In this document: positions 42,203 to 51,604 of the stretch, one piece after another
How the letters are laid out: the number at the start of each line of letters is the position of its first letter
Position numbering within the stretch: position 1 is the first letter of the stretch
DNA from: Alphaproteobacteria bacterium
GTDB taxonomy: Bacteria; Pseudomonadota; Alphaproteobacteria; UBA6615
NCBI GenBank assembly: GCA_021774445.1
Contig: JAJFJA010000015.1
Location: 1 to 64,000 of the forward strand
DNA length: 64,000 nt
Direction: 5' to 3'
The notes under the pieces: generated by a model
What the model saw: only the letters and a program-made list of their open reading frames with translations
The model's database searches: none
What the model was told of the DNA's origin: nothing
Made by a program: the position numbers and the translations under genes

Positions 42203-43189
42203 TCAGGGGGCGCCAATGCGCTCGATTGCGGCCGCTATCATTTGGCTCATCTCCTCGTCGGCGACTTGGTCCAGCGCCCGTAGCGCCGGCAGCGCCGGTT
42301 CGGCTTTGTTTTCCAGGCTGTGCAGCGCCATGATCGACGCCTTCTGGACCGTCGGGTCCCGATCGCCCAGGGCCCGCGCCAAACTGCTCACGCTCGCACG
42401 ATCTCGCCCGGCGGCCAGGACAAGCGCGATCGCGGCGTTGGCTCGGACCTTGGCTTCCGGATCGCTGGCAAGCGCCCTTCTGAGGGCGTCGGCTGACCCC
42501 TCAGCCTTTTCCATCAGGCGACCGCAAGCGGCTGCCGCTTCGCTACGGACCTCGGGGTCGGGGTCGGCACGCAATCGTTCGATCAAGTCGTCAAGGGCAT
42601 CTGCCGAGGACTCGTCCACGCGCAGGGCGGATTCCGCGGCCGCCAATGCCACATGTGGGTTAGTCGAGTGGCGCGCGGCGGCAAGTTCCGGGACCAGTCG
42701 ACCCGTTCCCTCAGTCGCCTGCCCAAGGGATCGCACCGCCAATGCGGCGACGCGGGGATTGCTGCTTTGCGCCAAGCTCCGTAGCGGCGTCACCGCGTCG
42801 CGAGACCGGCCGAGGGCCGCGGCCGCAACTTTGGCCGTGACTTCATCACCATCCTGCATCGCCCGCGCCAGACCTTCGACGGCGCCGGCGCCCGGACCGA
42901 TTTGCCCGAGACCCATCGCCGCGAACTGTCGCACGGCCGTCGATTTGGCACTCTGCGCACTGCTCAGGATCGATAGGCCGGCTGGGCCGGCGCGCCCTGC
43001 CAATACCGTTGCGAGAATCTGCAGTGACCTATTTTGCGAGCCGAATGCCTGTTGCAGCTGCGGCAGGGCCGCTTGCACCTTGGATCGCGGCGCCTGCATC
43101 AGGCGGGCCAACTGTGCCGCCAGGCCGCTCTCAATGCGCGCGTTGGCGTCCAACCCGGCCCGCTTCGGAGCTATATCGGCCGGCGTCAC
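42203..43189 (-). CDS. HEAT-repeat protein translationally coupled to vgrG
   Basis: This 328-residue protein starts with a GTG at 43189 that overlaps the vgrG stop (GTGA). Nearly the whole length is HEAT repeats of about 30 residues, for example GPAGLSILSSAQSAKSTAVR, VEGLARAMQDGDEVTAKVAA and LARALGDRDPTVQKASIMAL. There is no signal peptide or catalytic motif. Genes directly behind vgrG usually encode effectors or the adaptors that load them. No effector follows this gene, so the protein itself may be an adaptor, a spike-loading scaffold or, less likely, an effector. The nature of its partner is unknown. Confidence 0.82.
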   Translation of the reverse strand: MTPADIAPKRAGLDANARIESGLAAQLARLMQAPRSKVQAALPQLQQAFGSQNRSLQILATVLAGRAGPAGLSILSSAQSAKSTAVRQFAAMGLGQIGPGAGAVEGLARAMQDGDEVTAKVAAAALGRSRDAVTPLRSLAQSSNPRVAALAVRSLGQATEGTGRLVPELAAARHSTNPHVALAAAESALRVDESSADALDDLIERLRADPDPEVRSEAAAACGRLMEKAEGSADALRRALASDPEAKVRANAAIALVLAAGRDRASVSSLARALGDRDPTVQKASIMALHSLENKAEPALPALRALDQVADEEMSQMIAAAIERIGAP

Positions 43190-45165
43190 ACTATGTTACC
43201 CGCGCCAGGCGTATAGAGCGGCGAGACCACGCTGCTCGTGATCAAGGTCGTGCACTGCAATACGCCGGAACAGGATACCATCGGCGCGGCGATTGTCACC
43301 ATTGGCGCGGTAATTGTGACGCCACCGCCGGCCGTCAGACTGATCGACATCGCCGCGGTCTCACTGATGCTGGAACCCGCCGTGACGGTTCGGTTCTGCG
43401 CCACCGTAAGCGTGTCGTTCGAGCCGATGGTGCTGCTCCGGTTCATCCCGACCGTCGAGGTGTTGTTGCTGCCGATCGTGGTGGTGCGATCCACGCCCAC
43501 TTGGACGGTTTCGTTGTTGCCGATCGTCACAGTCCGGTCGACGCCGACGTCCAAAGTGTCATTGTTGGTGATTGTCGCCGAGCGGTCGTGCTGCACCTCT
43601 CGCGTCTCGTCATTCTCAACGATGATATTAAAATCTTTCTGGGCGTGCAGATAAACTTCTTCCTCTCCCTTCTTATCTTCAAATCGGAACTCATTGAAAT
43701 CGCTGGTGCCACCACCCTTTGAACTGCGGCTTTTAATACCACTTTGCGTCTGGTTGCTCGGCAGCTCATAGGGCGGCATCTGTTCGGCATTGTAGACCCG
43801 GCCGGTGACAATCGGCTGGTCCGGGTCGCCTTCAAGGAAATCGACGATCACCTCCTGGCCGATGCGTGGGATATGCATCGCCCCCCAATTCTTGCCGGCC
43901 CACACCTGGGCCACGCGTATCCAGCAAGAACTGTTCTCGTCTTTTTGGCCGTAGCGATCCCAGTGAAATTGGACTTTGATCCGGCCGTATTTGTCCGTCC
44001 AGATCTCCTCGCCCGCCTTTCCAACCACGACCGCCGTCTGCGGTCCGCTGACGGTGGATTTTGGTGTTGTCCGGGCCGATCGATACTGCACCGAGCTCTC
44101 GATCGCCTCGAAGCGACAATCGAAGACCGGGCCCGAACCCGCAGCACTGCTCGAGCCATAGCTTTTCGCCGACCGCAGACTGTAGTGCGCGCCGACGATC
44201 AAGTATTCGCGGTTCTGATCCTGCCGCGGAAAACCGGTCAGCGCGAACAGACCGCCCACGCTGAAGGTGCGGACATCGCACTGCCCTTGCACCCGCTCAT
44301 ACTGCCCGTGGTGCTGCTCCTGGATAAGCCGCACGCTGGTCTCGCCCTCGCCGCCGTCGATATACTCGCCGGGATAGTCGAAATACTCTTTCTCTGCGAT
44401 GGCATGGTCTGCCGGCCGCGACAGCACGGATTCCAGGGAGGCGCTCGGCGTTTCGAAATTGTAGTCGCGCAGGGCGAAGACGCCTGATTTGGCCTGGTGC
44501 GCGACCCGCCACTCGAAAACATGCTCCTGCTCGCGCCGACGCGCCTCGCCGGACGCGACGGGCGGATAATATGGCACCTCCGCATGGCCAACCAGGGTGT
44601 CGTGGGAACTGTAGGAATCCGAGATCACCAGGACGTGCCGACCGTCCTCATGCTTGAAATAGTAGTAGATCCCCTCCTGCTCCATCAGGCGGCTGACGAA
44701 ATCGAACGCCGATTCCCGATACTGAACGCAGTATTCCCAAGTGCGATAACTGCCGCTCAAGGCCTCCTCATAGTCGGAGAAGCCGTGCTCGTCGAAGATC
44801 TCCTTGATGATGTCAGGTACCGTCTTTTCTTGAAAAATCCGGCAGTCCCGGGTCCGGGTCAGGAACCAGAACCAGGGCCGCAGGGTCGCTCGATAGAAGG
44901 CCCTATCGTCCTGTACGCCTTCATAGGAAAACTGGCTCACAAGGCCATTGTAGAAGCGATCACCCTCAGAGGTCTCCAAGCGTACCGTGAGAGACTTGCC
45001 GAGGACGTCCTCCAGCCTAATGTTGTGGTCCCGGCTGAATAACGCGAGGTGATATTCAAACAGGCGGCCCAGCTCTTCGTGGCCTTCCATCGTATGAAAC
45101 AGCAGCGCGTCGTCGCCCAATGGGCTCGAAACTGCAATCTCCCGGTCCGTTTGTAAGCCCGACAT
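43186..45165 (-). CDS. vgrG: T6SS spike protein VgrG (TssI)
   Basis: The start at 45165 has GGGAG eight bases upstream; a GTG at 45168 is alternative. The 659-residue protein has the gp27-like part (HTMEGHEELGRLFEYHLALF, YCVQYRESAFDFVSRLMEQE), the gp5 OB fold (KYGRIKVQFHWDRYG, SCWIRVAQVWAGKNWGAMHI, PRIGQEVIVDFLEGDPDQPI), and a beta-helix of Thr/Val repeats from about 535 (VGVDRTVTIGNNETVQVGVD). It ends with VSPLYTPGAGNIV, with no fused effector domain. It forms the trimeric puncturing tip. No PAAR gene is visible in the window. It lies 182 bases downstream of clpV, and a HEAT-repeat gene overlaps its stop. Confidence 0.96.
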   Translation of the reverse strand: MSGLQTDREIAVSSPLGDDALLFHTMEGHEELGRLFEYHLALFSRDHNIRLEDVLGKSLTVRLETSEGDRFYNGLVSQFSYEGVQDDRAFYRATLRPWFWFLTRTRDCRIFQEKTVPDIIKEIFDEHGFSDYEEALSGSYRTWEYCVQYRESAFDFVSRLMEQEGIYYYFKHEDGRHVLVISDSYSSHDTLVGHAEVPYYPPVASGEARRREQEHVFEWRVAHQAKSGVFALRDYNFETPSASLESVLSRPADHAIAEKEYFDYPGEYIDGGEGETSVRLIQEQHHGQYERVQGQCDVRTFSVGGLFALTGFPRQDQNREYLIVGAHYSLRSAKSYGSSSAAGSGPVFDCRFEAIESSVQYRSARTTPKSTVSGPQTAVVVGKAGEEIWTDKYGRIKVQFHWDRYGQKDENSSCWIRVAQVWAGKNWGAMHIPRIGQEVIVDFLEGDPDQPIVTGRVYNAEQMPPYELPSNQTQSGIKSRSSKGGGTSDFNEFRFEDKKGEEEVYLHAQKDFNIIVENDETREVQHDRSATITNNDTLDVGVDRTVTIGNNETVQVGVDRTTTIGSNNTSTVGMNRSSTIGSNDTLTVAQNRTVTAGSSISETAAMSISLTAGGGVTITAPMVTIAAPMVSCSGVLQCTTLITSSVVSPLYTPGAGNIV

Positions 45166-45347
45166 CACCTATACTCCCAAGAAAAGACTGGCTTCGCGGA
45201 TCCACATGGGATCGCTACCGTCAGGCGTGTCCCGCACGTCTGAGGTTACTCGATTGATATGGGTTCCGGATGCGCCGACCAGTGTGGTGAATCGCACAAC
45301 GATGCCACAACGTAATCGACCGGGCGCCCGGCGCCGCTTCTTGTTGG

Positions 45348-48077
45348 TCAGTCGAACCGATAGGAGAAATCGCCATCGTCGACCGCCAGATGCACCCGCT
45401 CCACCGGTTCTTCACTCACCATCCGCCGCAAGAACTCGCGACTAATTGTCGGCAGGACCGAATTGGTCAGGATCGTGTCGATCATGCGCCCGCCGCTTTC
45501 CAGCTCAACGCACCGACTGACGATGAGATCCACGACGCCATCATCATAGGTCAAGGGAATGTCGTGACTGCCCTGCACGCGACCGACGATGCGCCCAAGC
45601 TGCAGGCGCGTGATTGCGGCCACCATCTCATCGCTGAGCGGATAATAGGGGATGACGATGAGACGGCCGAGCAACGCGGCCGGAAAGACCTTGAGCAGCG
45701 GTGCCCGCAGCGCCTTCTGCAAGCCCTCCGCATCCGGCATGAGATCCGGGTCCTTGCACATGTTCATGATGAGGTCGCTACCGACATTCGACGTCAGCAA
45801 GATCAACGTATTCTTGAAGTCGATCAACCGGCCTTCACCGTCCTCCATGACGCCCTTATCAAAGACCTGGAAGAAAATCTCATGCACATCGGAATGGGCC
45901 TTTTCTACCTCGTCCAACAGCACGACGCTATAGGGCCGGCGCCGCACCGCCTCGGTCAACACGCCACCTTCGCCATAGCCGATATAGCCGGGTGGCGCGC
46001 CCTTCAAAGTGGAGACCGTATGAGCCTCCTGAAACTCGCTCATGTTGATGGTAATGACGTTCTGCTCGCCGCCATAGAGTACTTCGGCAAGCGCCAGAGC
46101 CGTTTCTGTCTTACCGACCCCGCTCGGGCCGCACAGCATGAAGACCCCGATCGGTTTGCTCGGATTGTCGAGGCCGGCCCGTGACGTCTCGATCCGCTTG
46201 GCGATCATGTCGAGGGCATGCTGCTGACCGATGACACGCGCTCCTATCGTCCCTGAGAGGTTGAGCACGGTTTCGATCTCGTCGCGCACCATGCGGCCGA
46301 CCGGAATGCCGGTCCAGTCGCCGACCACCGACGCCACTGCTTGGGCATCCACAGTTGGGAGGATCAGCGGACTCTCGCCTTGGTGGGAGGTCAGCTCCGC
46401 GTTCAGCCCCTCGAGCTTACCCATCAACGCCGCGCGATCACTATCGGACAGTCTTGCCACTTGGGCCTCGTCGCCGGCCTCAGACGGATCCACGTCGGTC
46501 TGCCCGGTGTCGTCGATACTCTCAAGATCGGCGCGCAACTGTCGGCGAACGTCCAGAATATCTTCGACTAACCGCTTTTCGGCGGTCCAGCGCTCCTCCA
46601 GCTCGGCGAACCGTTGCTGCTCCTCGGACAAGGCCGTCAGTATGCGTTCTTGGCGCCCTTCCGTGCCGACACCGATAGCCAACTCGCGACCGACGATCCC
46701 CGCTTCGGTCTCCAGGGCCTCGATACGGCGCCGGCTGTCATCGACCTCCGCCGGCACGGCATGCAGGCTGACGGCGACCCGGGCACTCGCCGTGTCGAGC
46801 AGGCTGACCGCTTTGTCAGGTAGCTGCCGCGCCGGAATATAGCGATGCGAGAGCTTGACCGCCGCCTCGATCGCTTCGTCGAGCACCTGAACCTTGTGGT
46901 GCGCCTCCATTGCCGACACCAGCTTGCGCATCATCAAGATCGCTCGCGCCTCGCTGGGCTCGTCCACTTGCACGACCTGGAAGCGCCGCGTGAGCGCCGG
47001 GTCTTTCTCGAAGTATTTCTTATATTCGGCCCAGGTCGTCGCCGCGACGGTGCGCAAGGTGCCGCGTGCCAGCGCCGGCTTGAGCAGGTTGGCCGCATCT
47101 CCGGTGCCAGCCGCACCGCCGGCGCCGACCAATGTGTGCGCCTCATCAATGAACAGAATGATCGGCTTGGGAGACGCTTGTACCTCGTCGATCACCGAGC
47201 GCAGTCGCTCCTCGAACTCGCCCTTCATGCTGGCGCCGGCCTGCAGCAAGCCTAGATCGAGCGTCAATAACGAGACGTCCTGCAGTTGCGGCGGCACGTC
47301 GCCAGCCACGAGCCGCAGCGCGAATCCCTCGACCACAGCGGTTTTGCCGACACCGGCCTCGCCGGTTAGGATCGGGTTGTTCTGCCGTCGGCGCATCAGG
47401 ATATCGACGATCTGCCGGATCTCTTCGTCGCGACCGACGATCGGGTCGATCTCGCCATTCCGTGCCATTTCGGTCAGGTCGATACAGAAGCGCTTAAGCG
47501 CCTCTTGTTTGCCCATGGCTGCCGGCGGGATCGCCCCGCTAGTCTCGCCTGGGGCGGCATCGCCGGCGATATTGCTGCCATCCGTCGCCGTCATATGGGC
47601 TTCCGGTGAACCACCCGTAACGCTGTCGAAATCTCCCGCCAGGGTGTCTAACTTGACCTTGTTGAACTCCCGCGACACGCCAAGAAGTGCATCGCGAAGC
47701 CCCGGCGTCTTCAACATGCCAACGATGAAATGGCCGGTACGTATCTGCCCGGATCCGAACAACAGGCTGCTATACACCCAAGCGCGCTCGGTCGCCTCCA
47801 GCAGGTGGTAGGAAAAGTCCGAAATCGAACTCGCCCCTCTCGGCAGGCGGTCCAACGCCTCCGTCACATCTTTCGCCAACCTCGCGGGATCGATATCAAA
47901 ATGCCGCACGATGTGATGCAGGTCCGTGTCCTGCAGTTGCAGGAGCTGATGGATCCAATGGACCAACTCGACGTGCGGGTTGCCCCGCATCTTGCAGAAC
48001 ACGGTCGCGGCTTCGAGGCTCTTGTAGCCAACGCTATTGAATTTTCCGAATAGCGTCGTGCGGCTGATTTCGCTCAT
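45348..48077 (-). CDS. clpV: T6SS sheath-disassembly ATPase ClpV (TssH)
   Basis: This 909-residue Clp/Hsp100 ATPase has an N-terminal domain (about 1-150) and two AAA+ modules: Walker A GEAGVGKTAVVEG near residue 245 with Walker B IILFIDEAHTLVG, and a second GPSGVGKTETALA near 650 with SVVLLDEVEKAH. The helical middle insertion (about 430-560) is short, as in ClpV rather than ClpB. The length and the N-terminal domain point to ClpV. It extracts and unfolds contracted TssC so that sheaths can be recycled. tssG lies 52 bases upstream. Confidence 0.95.
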   Translation of the reverse strand: MSEISRTTLFGKFNSVGYKSLEAATVFCKMRGNPHVELVHWIHQLLQLQDTDLHHIVRHFDIDPARLAKDVTEALDRLPRGASSISDFSYHLLEATERAWVYSSLLFGSGQIRTGHFIVGMLKTPGLRDALLGVSREFNKVKLDTLAGDFDSVTGGSPEAHMTATDGSNIAGDAAPGETSGAIPPAAMGKQEALKRFCIDLTEMARNGEIDPIVGRDEEIRQIVDILMRRRQNNPILTGEAGVGKTAVVEGFALRLVAGDVPPQLQDVSLLTLDLGLLQAGASMKGEFEERLRSVIDEVQASPKPIILFIDEAHTLVGAGGAAGTGDAANLLKPALARGTLRTVAATTWAEYKKYFEKDPALTRRFQVVQVDEPSEARAILMMRKLVSAMEAHHKVQVLDEAIEAAVKLSHRYIPARQLPDKAVSLLDTASARVAVSLHAVPAEVDDSRRRIEALETEAGIVGRELAIGVGTEGRQERILTALSEEQQRFAELEERWTAEKRLVEDILDVRRQLRADLESIDDTGQTDVDPSEAGDEAQVARLSDSDRAALMGKLEGLNAELTSHQGESPLILPTVDAQAVASVVGDWTGIPVGRMVRDEIETVLNLSGTIGARVIGQQHALDMIAKRIETSRAGLDNPSKPIGVFMLCGPSGVGKTETALALAEVLYGGEQNVITINMSEFQEAHTVSTLKGAPPGYIGYGEGGVLTEAVRRRPYSVVLLDEVEKAHSDVHEIFFQVFDKGVMEDGEGRLIDFKNTLILLTSNVGSDLIMNMCKDPDLMPDAEGLQKALRAPLLKVFPAALLGRLIVIPYYPLSDEMVAAITRLQLGRIVGRVQGSHDIPLTYDDGVVDLIVSRCVELESGGRMIDTILTNSVLPTISREFLRRMVSEEPVERVHLAVDDGDFSYRFD

Positions 48078-48129
48078 TCCATCCTCCCAGCCCGATGCGG
48101 CACGTCAGTGGCCACGCCGAGCCATTAGC

Positions 48130-49221
48130 TCATGCGGCCAAACCGACCGTCGTTTCTAACCCGTCGCCGCCGGGCCTTGTTGCCCGTTTTCGTGCCAATG
48201 CGGCGACCGGATTAATGATCATATCATCGGCATCCGTCGGTGCATGGCGGGTGCCTATCCAGGTCGTCCAGCCAAGTTCACCGAATCCGCCCAGCTTTGC
48301 GGGCGGAACCTCATCTCGCTTAAGCACCAGGTTGAGGTCCCAATCCAGCCCGTCTCCGGCATAGTTACGAATGACCGCCGTTAGGTGCTCTAGAGCGTCA
48401 CCGCTCGGTATCATGCGGATATAATCGGGCAGGCTCATGGGCCCGAACACGACCCGAAACTTATGCTGGCAGTCCCAAACCCGGGCGCCGATTGTCGCTG
48501 TCTCACCCAAAATACCAATGCCTTGCGGGTCACCCAAGCGCAGTCGGCACTCTTCCGGCAGAGTGACCCAGGCCGGGCAGAATTCACGAATTGCCGCTGG
48601 TGTCTGAAAATAGTCCTCCAAGATCGCAGCGAGACCCTCCCCGTGCCTCGTATGGCCGGCGAAGTGTCCGGCATAAAACAGTTTTGCTCGGTCCGGCATG
48701 GCATCGCGATCGCGCAACGAGGGCATGCCGAGACCGATGAGCGAGGCCACATAGACTGAGAACCGATCCTCTTCCGGCCGGTCGTAGCTGACCGTAGGTC
48801 TCGCATTCGCCCAGGCTCGGTAAAACAGCGAGATCAGGCGGTGATGAAATATGTCGACAAAGCGCGAGAAGGTCGCGTCACGGTGAAACTGAATCCGCTG
48901 GATGGCAAACTCGGTGAGGTGCAGCGGCAATGGGCCGTCCGGCCCGAACATGCCAAAAAAGAACCCTCTTAGACGCGCCGGCTTCTTGCCATTGCTAGGT
49001 TCGAACGAGGCGAGTGTGGTCGTCGCAAATTCCAGATGCGGCTGCTGCCCGAGCCGGATCGGATCCTCGCGCGGCCGCTTTGACATGCCCATGAGCGGTC
49101 GTTGGCGATAAGCACATTCGAGCGCCCGCAGTGCATTGAAGAAGCCGAACTTATGCGGCTCCTTCGCTATCTCTTTTTCAAGCTCTACAGCGTCCCGCGT
49201 CGCCCGATCCGCATTGGCCAT
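48130..49221 (-). CDS. tssG: T6SS baseplate protein TssG
   Basis: This 363-residue protein has the TssG N-terminus (PHKFGFFNALRALECAY) and the segments PIRLGQQPHLEFATTTL and GFFFGMFGPDGPLPLHLTEF. Later it has HFAGHTRHGEGLAAILEDYF and FRVVFGPMSLPDYIRMIPSG, all family hallmarks. With TssE and TssF it builds the baseplate wedges. Its start overlaps the tssF 3' end by 37 bases, which implies coupled translation. Confidence 0.95.
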   Translation of the reverse strand: MANADRATRDAVELEKEIAKEPHKFGFFNALRALECAYRQRPLMGMSKRPREDPIRLGQQPHLEFATTTLASFEPSNGKKPARLRGFFFGMFGPDGPLPLHLTEFAIQRIQFHRDATFSRFVDIFHHRLISLFYRAWANARPTVSYDRPEEDRFSVYVASLIGLGMPSLRDRDAMPDRAKLFYAGHFAGHTRHGEGLAAILEDYFQTPAAIREFCPAWVTLPEECRLRLGDPQGIGILGETATIGARVWDCQHKFRVVFGPMSLPDYIRMIPSGDALEHLTAVIRNYAGDGLDWDLNLVLKRDEVPPAKLGGFGELGWTTWIGTRHAPTDADDMIINPVAALARKRATRPGGDGLETTVGLAA

Positions 49222-51074
49222 CGCATAACCTCGCCGCGCTCATTTGACCGTATGACGGTCCGCGTGAAGGAGTTGATAGAAACGTAACCAGCAAAAAATT
49301 GCTCAAGTACCGCGCCGAGCAGAAAGAAGCCGATGCCTTCGAAGCGCGCTTCGTCAAAGGTGAGCGACACTTCCAGGCCGCGTCCAAAGGCAATCGGCCC
49401 CGGCACCGGAACACGTTCAATAACCGGCCTGGTCGACAGGGCCATCAGCCCGGACTCCGAGCGATTATCCAGAGCACCACTCGCGCGCGCGTAGAGGGAC
49501 AACATCTCCGAGAGAGCGCCCGCGTTCGCGTGCTCGTCCTCCCCGCCGAGAGACAGATAGTTCAGCGACAAATGGCTGATGAGTTGCCAAGCCACGCCGG
49601 CAGCCGCAATCGATTCACGCGGCGGCGTTGGTCCTGCGAGGCATCGTATTGCCTCGACCGGCGCCCCCGTTTGCAACGTGAAATCTGTCTTCTCAACTCC
49701 AAGAACGAGCCGTGTCGGCAGGTCGCGATTGGTGCACAACCCTCGGATCCCCAGTTGGCGCAGATCATGGCGGTAGGGCGCCTCATTGGCGTCCACTAGG
49801 GAAATATAGACCTCACCACCGACATAATCCGTGAGCCTATCGTTAGCGCTGCGGCGTTTCCGCGTCACCAGTCGCGGCTCACGGCGCAGAGCGTAGTAGG
49901 CGCGCTCGGCCATTAGGTCCGTGCGGTCATGCACGGCGTAGAAGGGCTGGAACGTCATTTCTGTCTTGGCGCTTGTGCCAATGCCAGCAACCTTGAGGAT
50001 GTCGAAAATCTCGTAGTCAAGCGGTTTGACCCGGTTCGGCACGACATGCAGTTCCGGCTCCCGGTCGTTCAAGAACACGCGGTCTAGCCGCATTTCGAAC
50101 AGGTTGATGACCGGTGTGCAGAACAGCGCGAATCGCGTCTTGTCTACGTTGCCTTCGAGGGCACGGTCTGCCTCGTCAAACAGGACAAAGATCTCTAGCT
50201 CCTGGCCATGATACTCACGCAGACCCGGCCGAATGTTGATCAGATCGACAAACATATATCGCTGCGGCATGGCAAAATACTCATGCAACAGACGATAACC
50301 TTGGAAAGATCTGGGGCCGTAGGGCAGCAAGGCCTCTTCGTCGGCGAAACCGACGGGACGGATCGCTTCGCGGCCGTCGATCACGTGACCCACTGACCGT
50401 GATCCCGCCGGCCGTACCACCACCCGCACACCATGCGCGACCAAGCGTTCGTAGATCTGCGATGGCAGGCCTTCGGCGCCTCTGATGAAAAGACGCAGGC
50501 TGTCCAGCGGGAGAGCCGAGAACGGCAGATCGAGGCTTGTTTTGAGGGTCAGGCGCACGCCGGCCTTGGCCCCGCGCGCGCCTTGCACACCCAAACTGGT
50601 GAGGGCTGCCGTGGTTGGTAGATATTCGGCGTCGGTAATCGAAATCGGCCACAACGCCACATCGCTGCTGGTCGTGAACTGACAGGCCGTCTGCTCACCG
50701 CGACGCATCACGCTACTCAGCGCCGTCCCCCGCGGCACGACATAGCCCTCCTCAAGCGATCCCTCATCCAATTTCGGCTGGAGTTGCACAACTGCCATGG
50801 AGGGCGTCGGGGCAAGCATGTGGGGGTGGACGACCTGCATGAGATACTGCGTGAAGTTCGGGAATTCCTCCTCGACCTTCAGCCGCACGCGGGCCGCCAG
50901 GAACGCGAACCCCTCTAGCAGGCGTTCGACATACGGGTCCCTGCACTCAAACTCCCGCAACTCCAGGCGTCGCGCGATTTTTCCGAATTCGCTGGCGAAC
51001 TCGCCACCCATTTCGCGGACAAAACCGAGTTCGCTGTTGTAGCGTTCAAGGAGCCTTTCGCGCGCCTGGCTCAT
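49185..51074 (-). CDS. tssF: T6SS baseplate protein TssF
   Basis: This 629-residue TssF has a typical N-terminus (LLERYNSELGFVREMGGEFA, DPYVERLLEGFAFLAARVRL, FPNFTQYLMQVVHPHMLAP) and the late segment LRQLGIRGLCTNRDLPTRL, followed by LNYLSLGG and the C-terminal SFTRTVIRSNERGEVMRWPM. It dimerises with TssG in the wedge. It overlaps tssE by four bases upstream and tssG by 37 downstream. Confidence 0.95.
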   Translation of the reverse strand: MSQARERLLERYNSELGFVREMGGEFASEFGKIARRLELREFECRDPYVERLLEGFAFLAARVRLKVEEEFPNFTQYLMQVVHPHMLAPTPSMAVVQLQPKLDEGSLEEGYVVPRGTALSSVMRRGEQTACQFTTSSDVALWPISITDAEYLPTTAALTSLGVQGARGAKAGVRLTLKTSLDLPFSALPLDSLRLFIRGAEGLPSQIYERLVAHGVRVVVRPAGSRSVGHVIDGREAIRPVGFADEEALLPYGPRSFQGYRLLHEYFAMPQRYMFVDLINIRPGLREYHGQELEIFVLFDEADRALEGNVDKTRFALFCTPVINLFEMRLDRVFLNDREPELHVVPNRVKPLDYEIFDILKVAGIGTSAKTEMTFQPFYAVHDRTDLMAERAYYALRREPRLVTRKRRSANDRLTDYVGGEVYISLVDANEAPYRHDLRQLGIRGLCTNRDLPTRLVLGVEKTDFTLQTGAPVEAIRCLAGPTPPRESIAAAGVAWQLISHLSLNYLSLGGEDEHANAGALSEMLSLYARASGALDNRSESGLMALSTRPVIERVPVPGPIAFGRGLEVSLTFDEARFEGIGFFLLGAVLEQFFAGYVSINSFTRTVIRSNERGEVMRWPMRIGRRGTL

Positions 51075-51604
51075 CGCGACGCGTCTTCGACGGTGACTTC
51101 ACCTGACTCCAGATCAAACTCTGTCCGCAGCTGGATCAAGGTTGTCGGCTGACCCCACAATTCGCCGCTGATTTCGAGATTGAACCCCAGGCCTTCGTCG
51201 CTGGAGCCGACTTCCAGATTGACCGACAGTCCGTTGATACGCGGCTCGAATGTCTCGATCGCACGTCGCAGGGCCTCCTGAACGCCCGGTCCGTCCTTCA
51301 ATATCTCCGCCGTTGAGACGCCGGCGAACGGACGCACGCCAAAGTTCAGTACCGATGATGCGATCTCTGGGTACTGATTTAGCTTGCGGTCGTTGTTCGC
51401 CGTGTTGAACAGCCACAGAATGTCGCGCAGCACGAACTCGCGTAGCTGCTGATCGCTGATCGTGCTCTTCTCATAGGTCTCTTCGGACTGCCCGGGCTCA
51501 TCGTCGGTCAGTCGATCCAGCAACGATGGCTGCAAACGCTCACCCTGGGTTCTAGCGCTGGCGGTTCTAGCCCCGGTGGATCTAGCCCCGGTGGATCTAG
51601 CCAT
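51071..51604 (-). CDS. tssE: T6SS baseplate protein TssE (gp25-like)
   Basis: This 177-residue protein has an unusual N-terminal tail rich in Ala, Arg, Ser, Thr and Gly (MARSTGARSTGARTASART) produced by a 15-base tandem duplication. The family part then follows: QPSLLDRLTDDEP, LREFVLRDILWLFNTANN, YPEIASSVLNFGVRPFAGV and RAIETFEPRINGLSVNLEV. TssE is the gp25-like wedge component that starts sheath assembly. The start overlaps the tagJ stop by eight bases. The tail is poorly conserved in the family and may be disordered; a start farther inside is possible. Confidence 0.92.
   Translation of the reverse strand: MARSTGARSTGARTASARTQGERLQPSLLDRLTDDEPGQSEETYEKSTISDQQLREFVLRDILWLFNTANNDRKLNQYPEIASSVLNFGVRPFAGVSTAEILKDGPGVQEALRRAIETFEPRINGLSVNLEVGSSDEGLGFNLEISGELWGQPTTLIQLRTEFDLESGEVTVEDASR
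51566..51602. repeat. 15-bp tandem duplication at the 5' end of tssE
   Basis: Two exact copies of a 15-base unit (51566-51580 and 51581-51595) are followed by seven bases of a third. They encode the repeated Ser-Thr-Gly-Ala-Arg of the TssE N-terminal tail. A 15-base period keeps the frame, so copy-number change would only vary the tail length. Confidence 0.85.

Noticed and set aside
42123..43241. A 372-codon frame antisense to the HEAT gene behind vgrG
   Set aside because: It is Ala/Ser/Arg-rich without a fold signature; the minus strand holds clear HEAT repeats coupled to vgrG.
46894..47811. A 305-codon frame antisense to clpV
   Set aside because: It is Ser/Arg/Pro-rich and opposite the highly conserved ClpV AAA+ domain.
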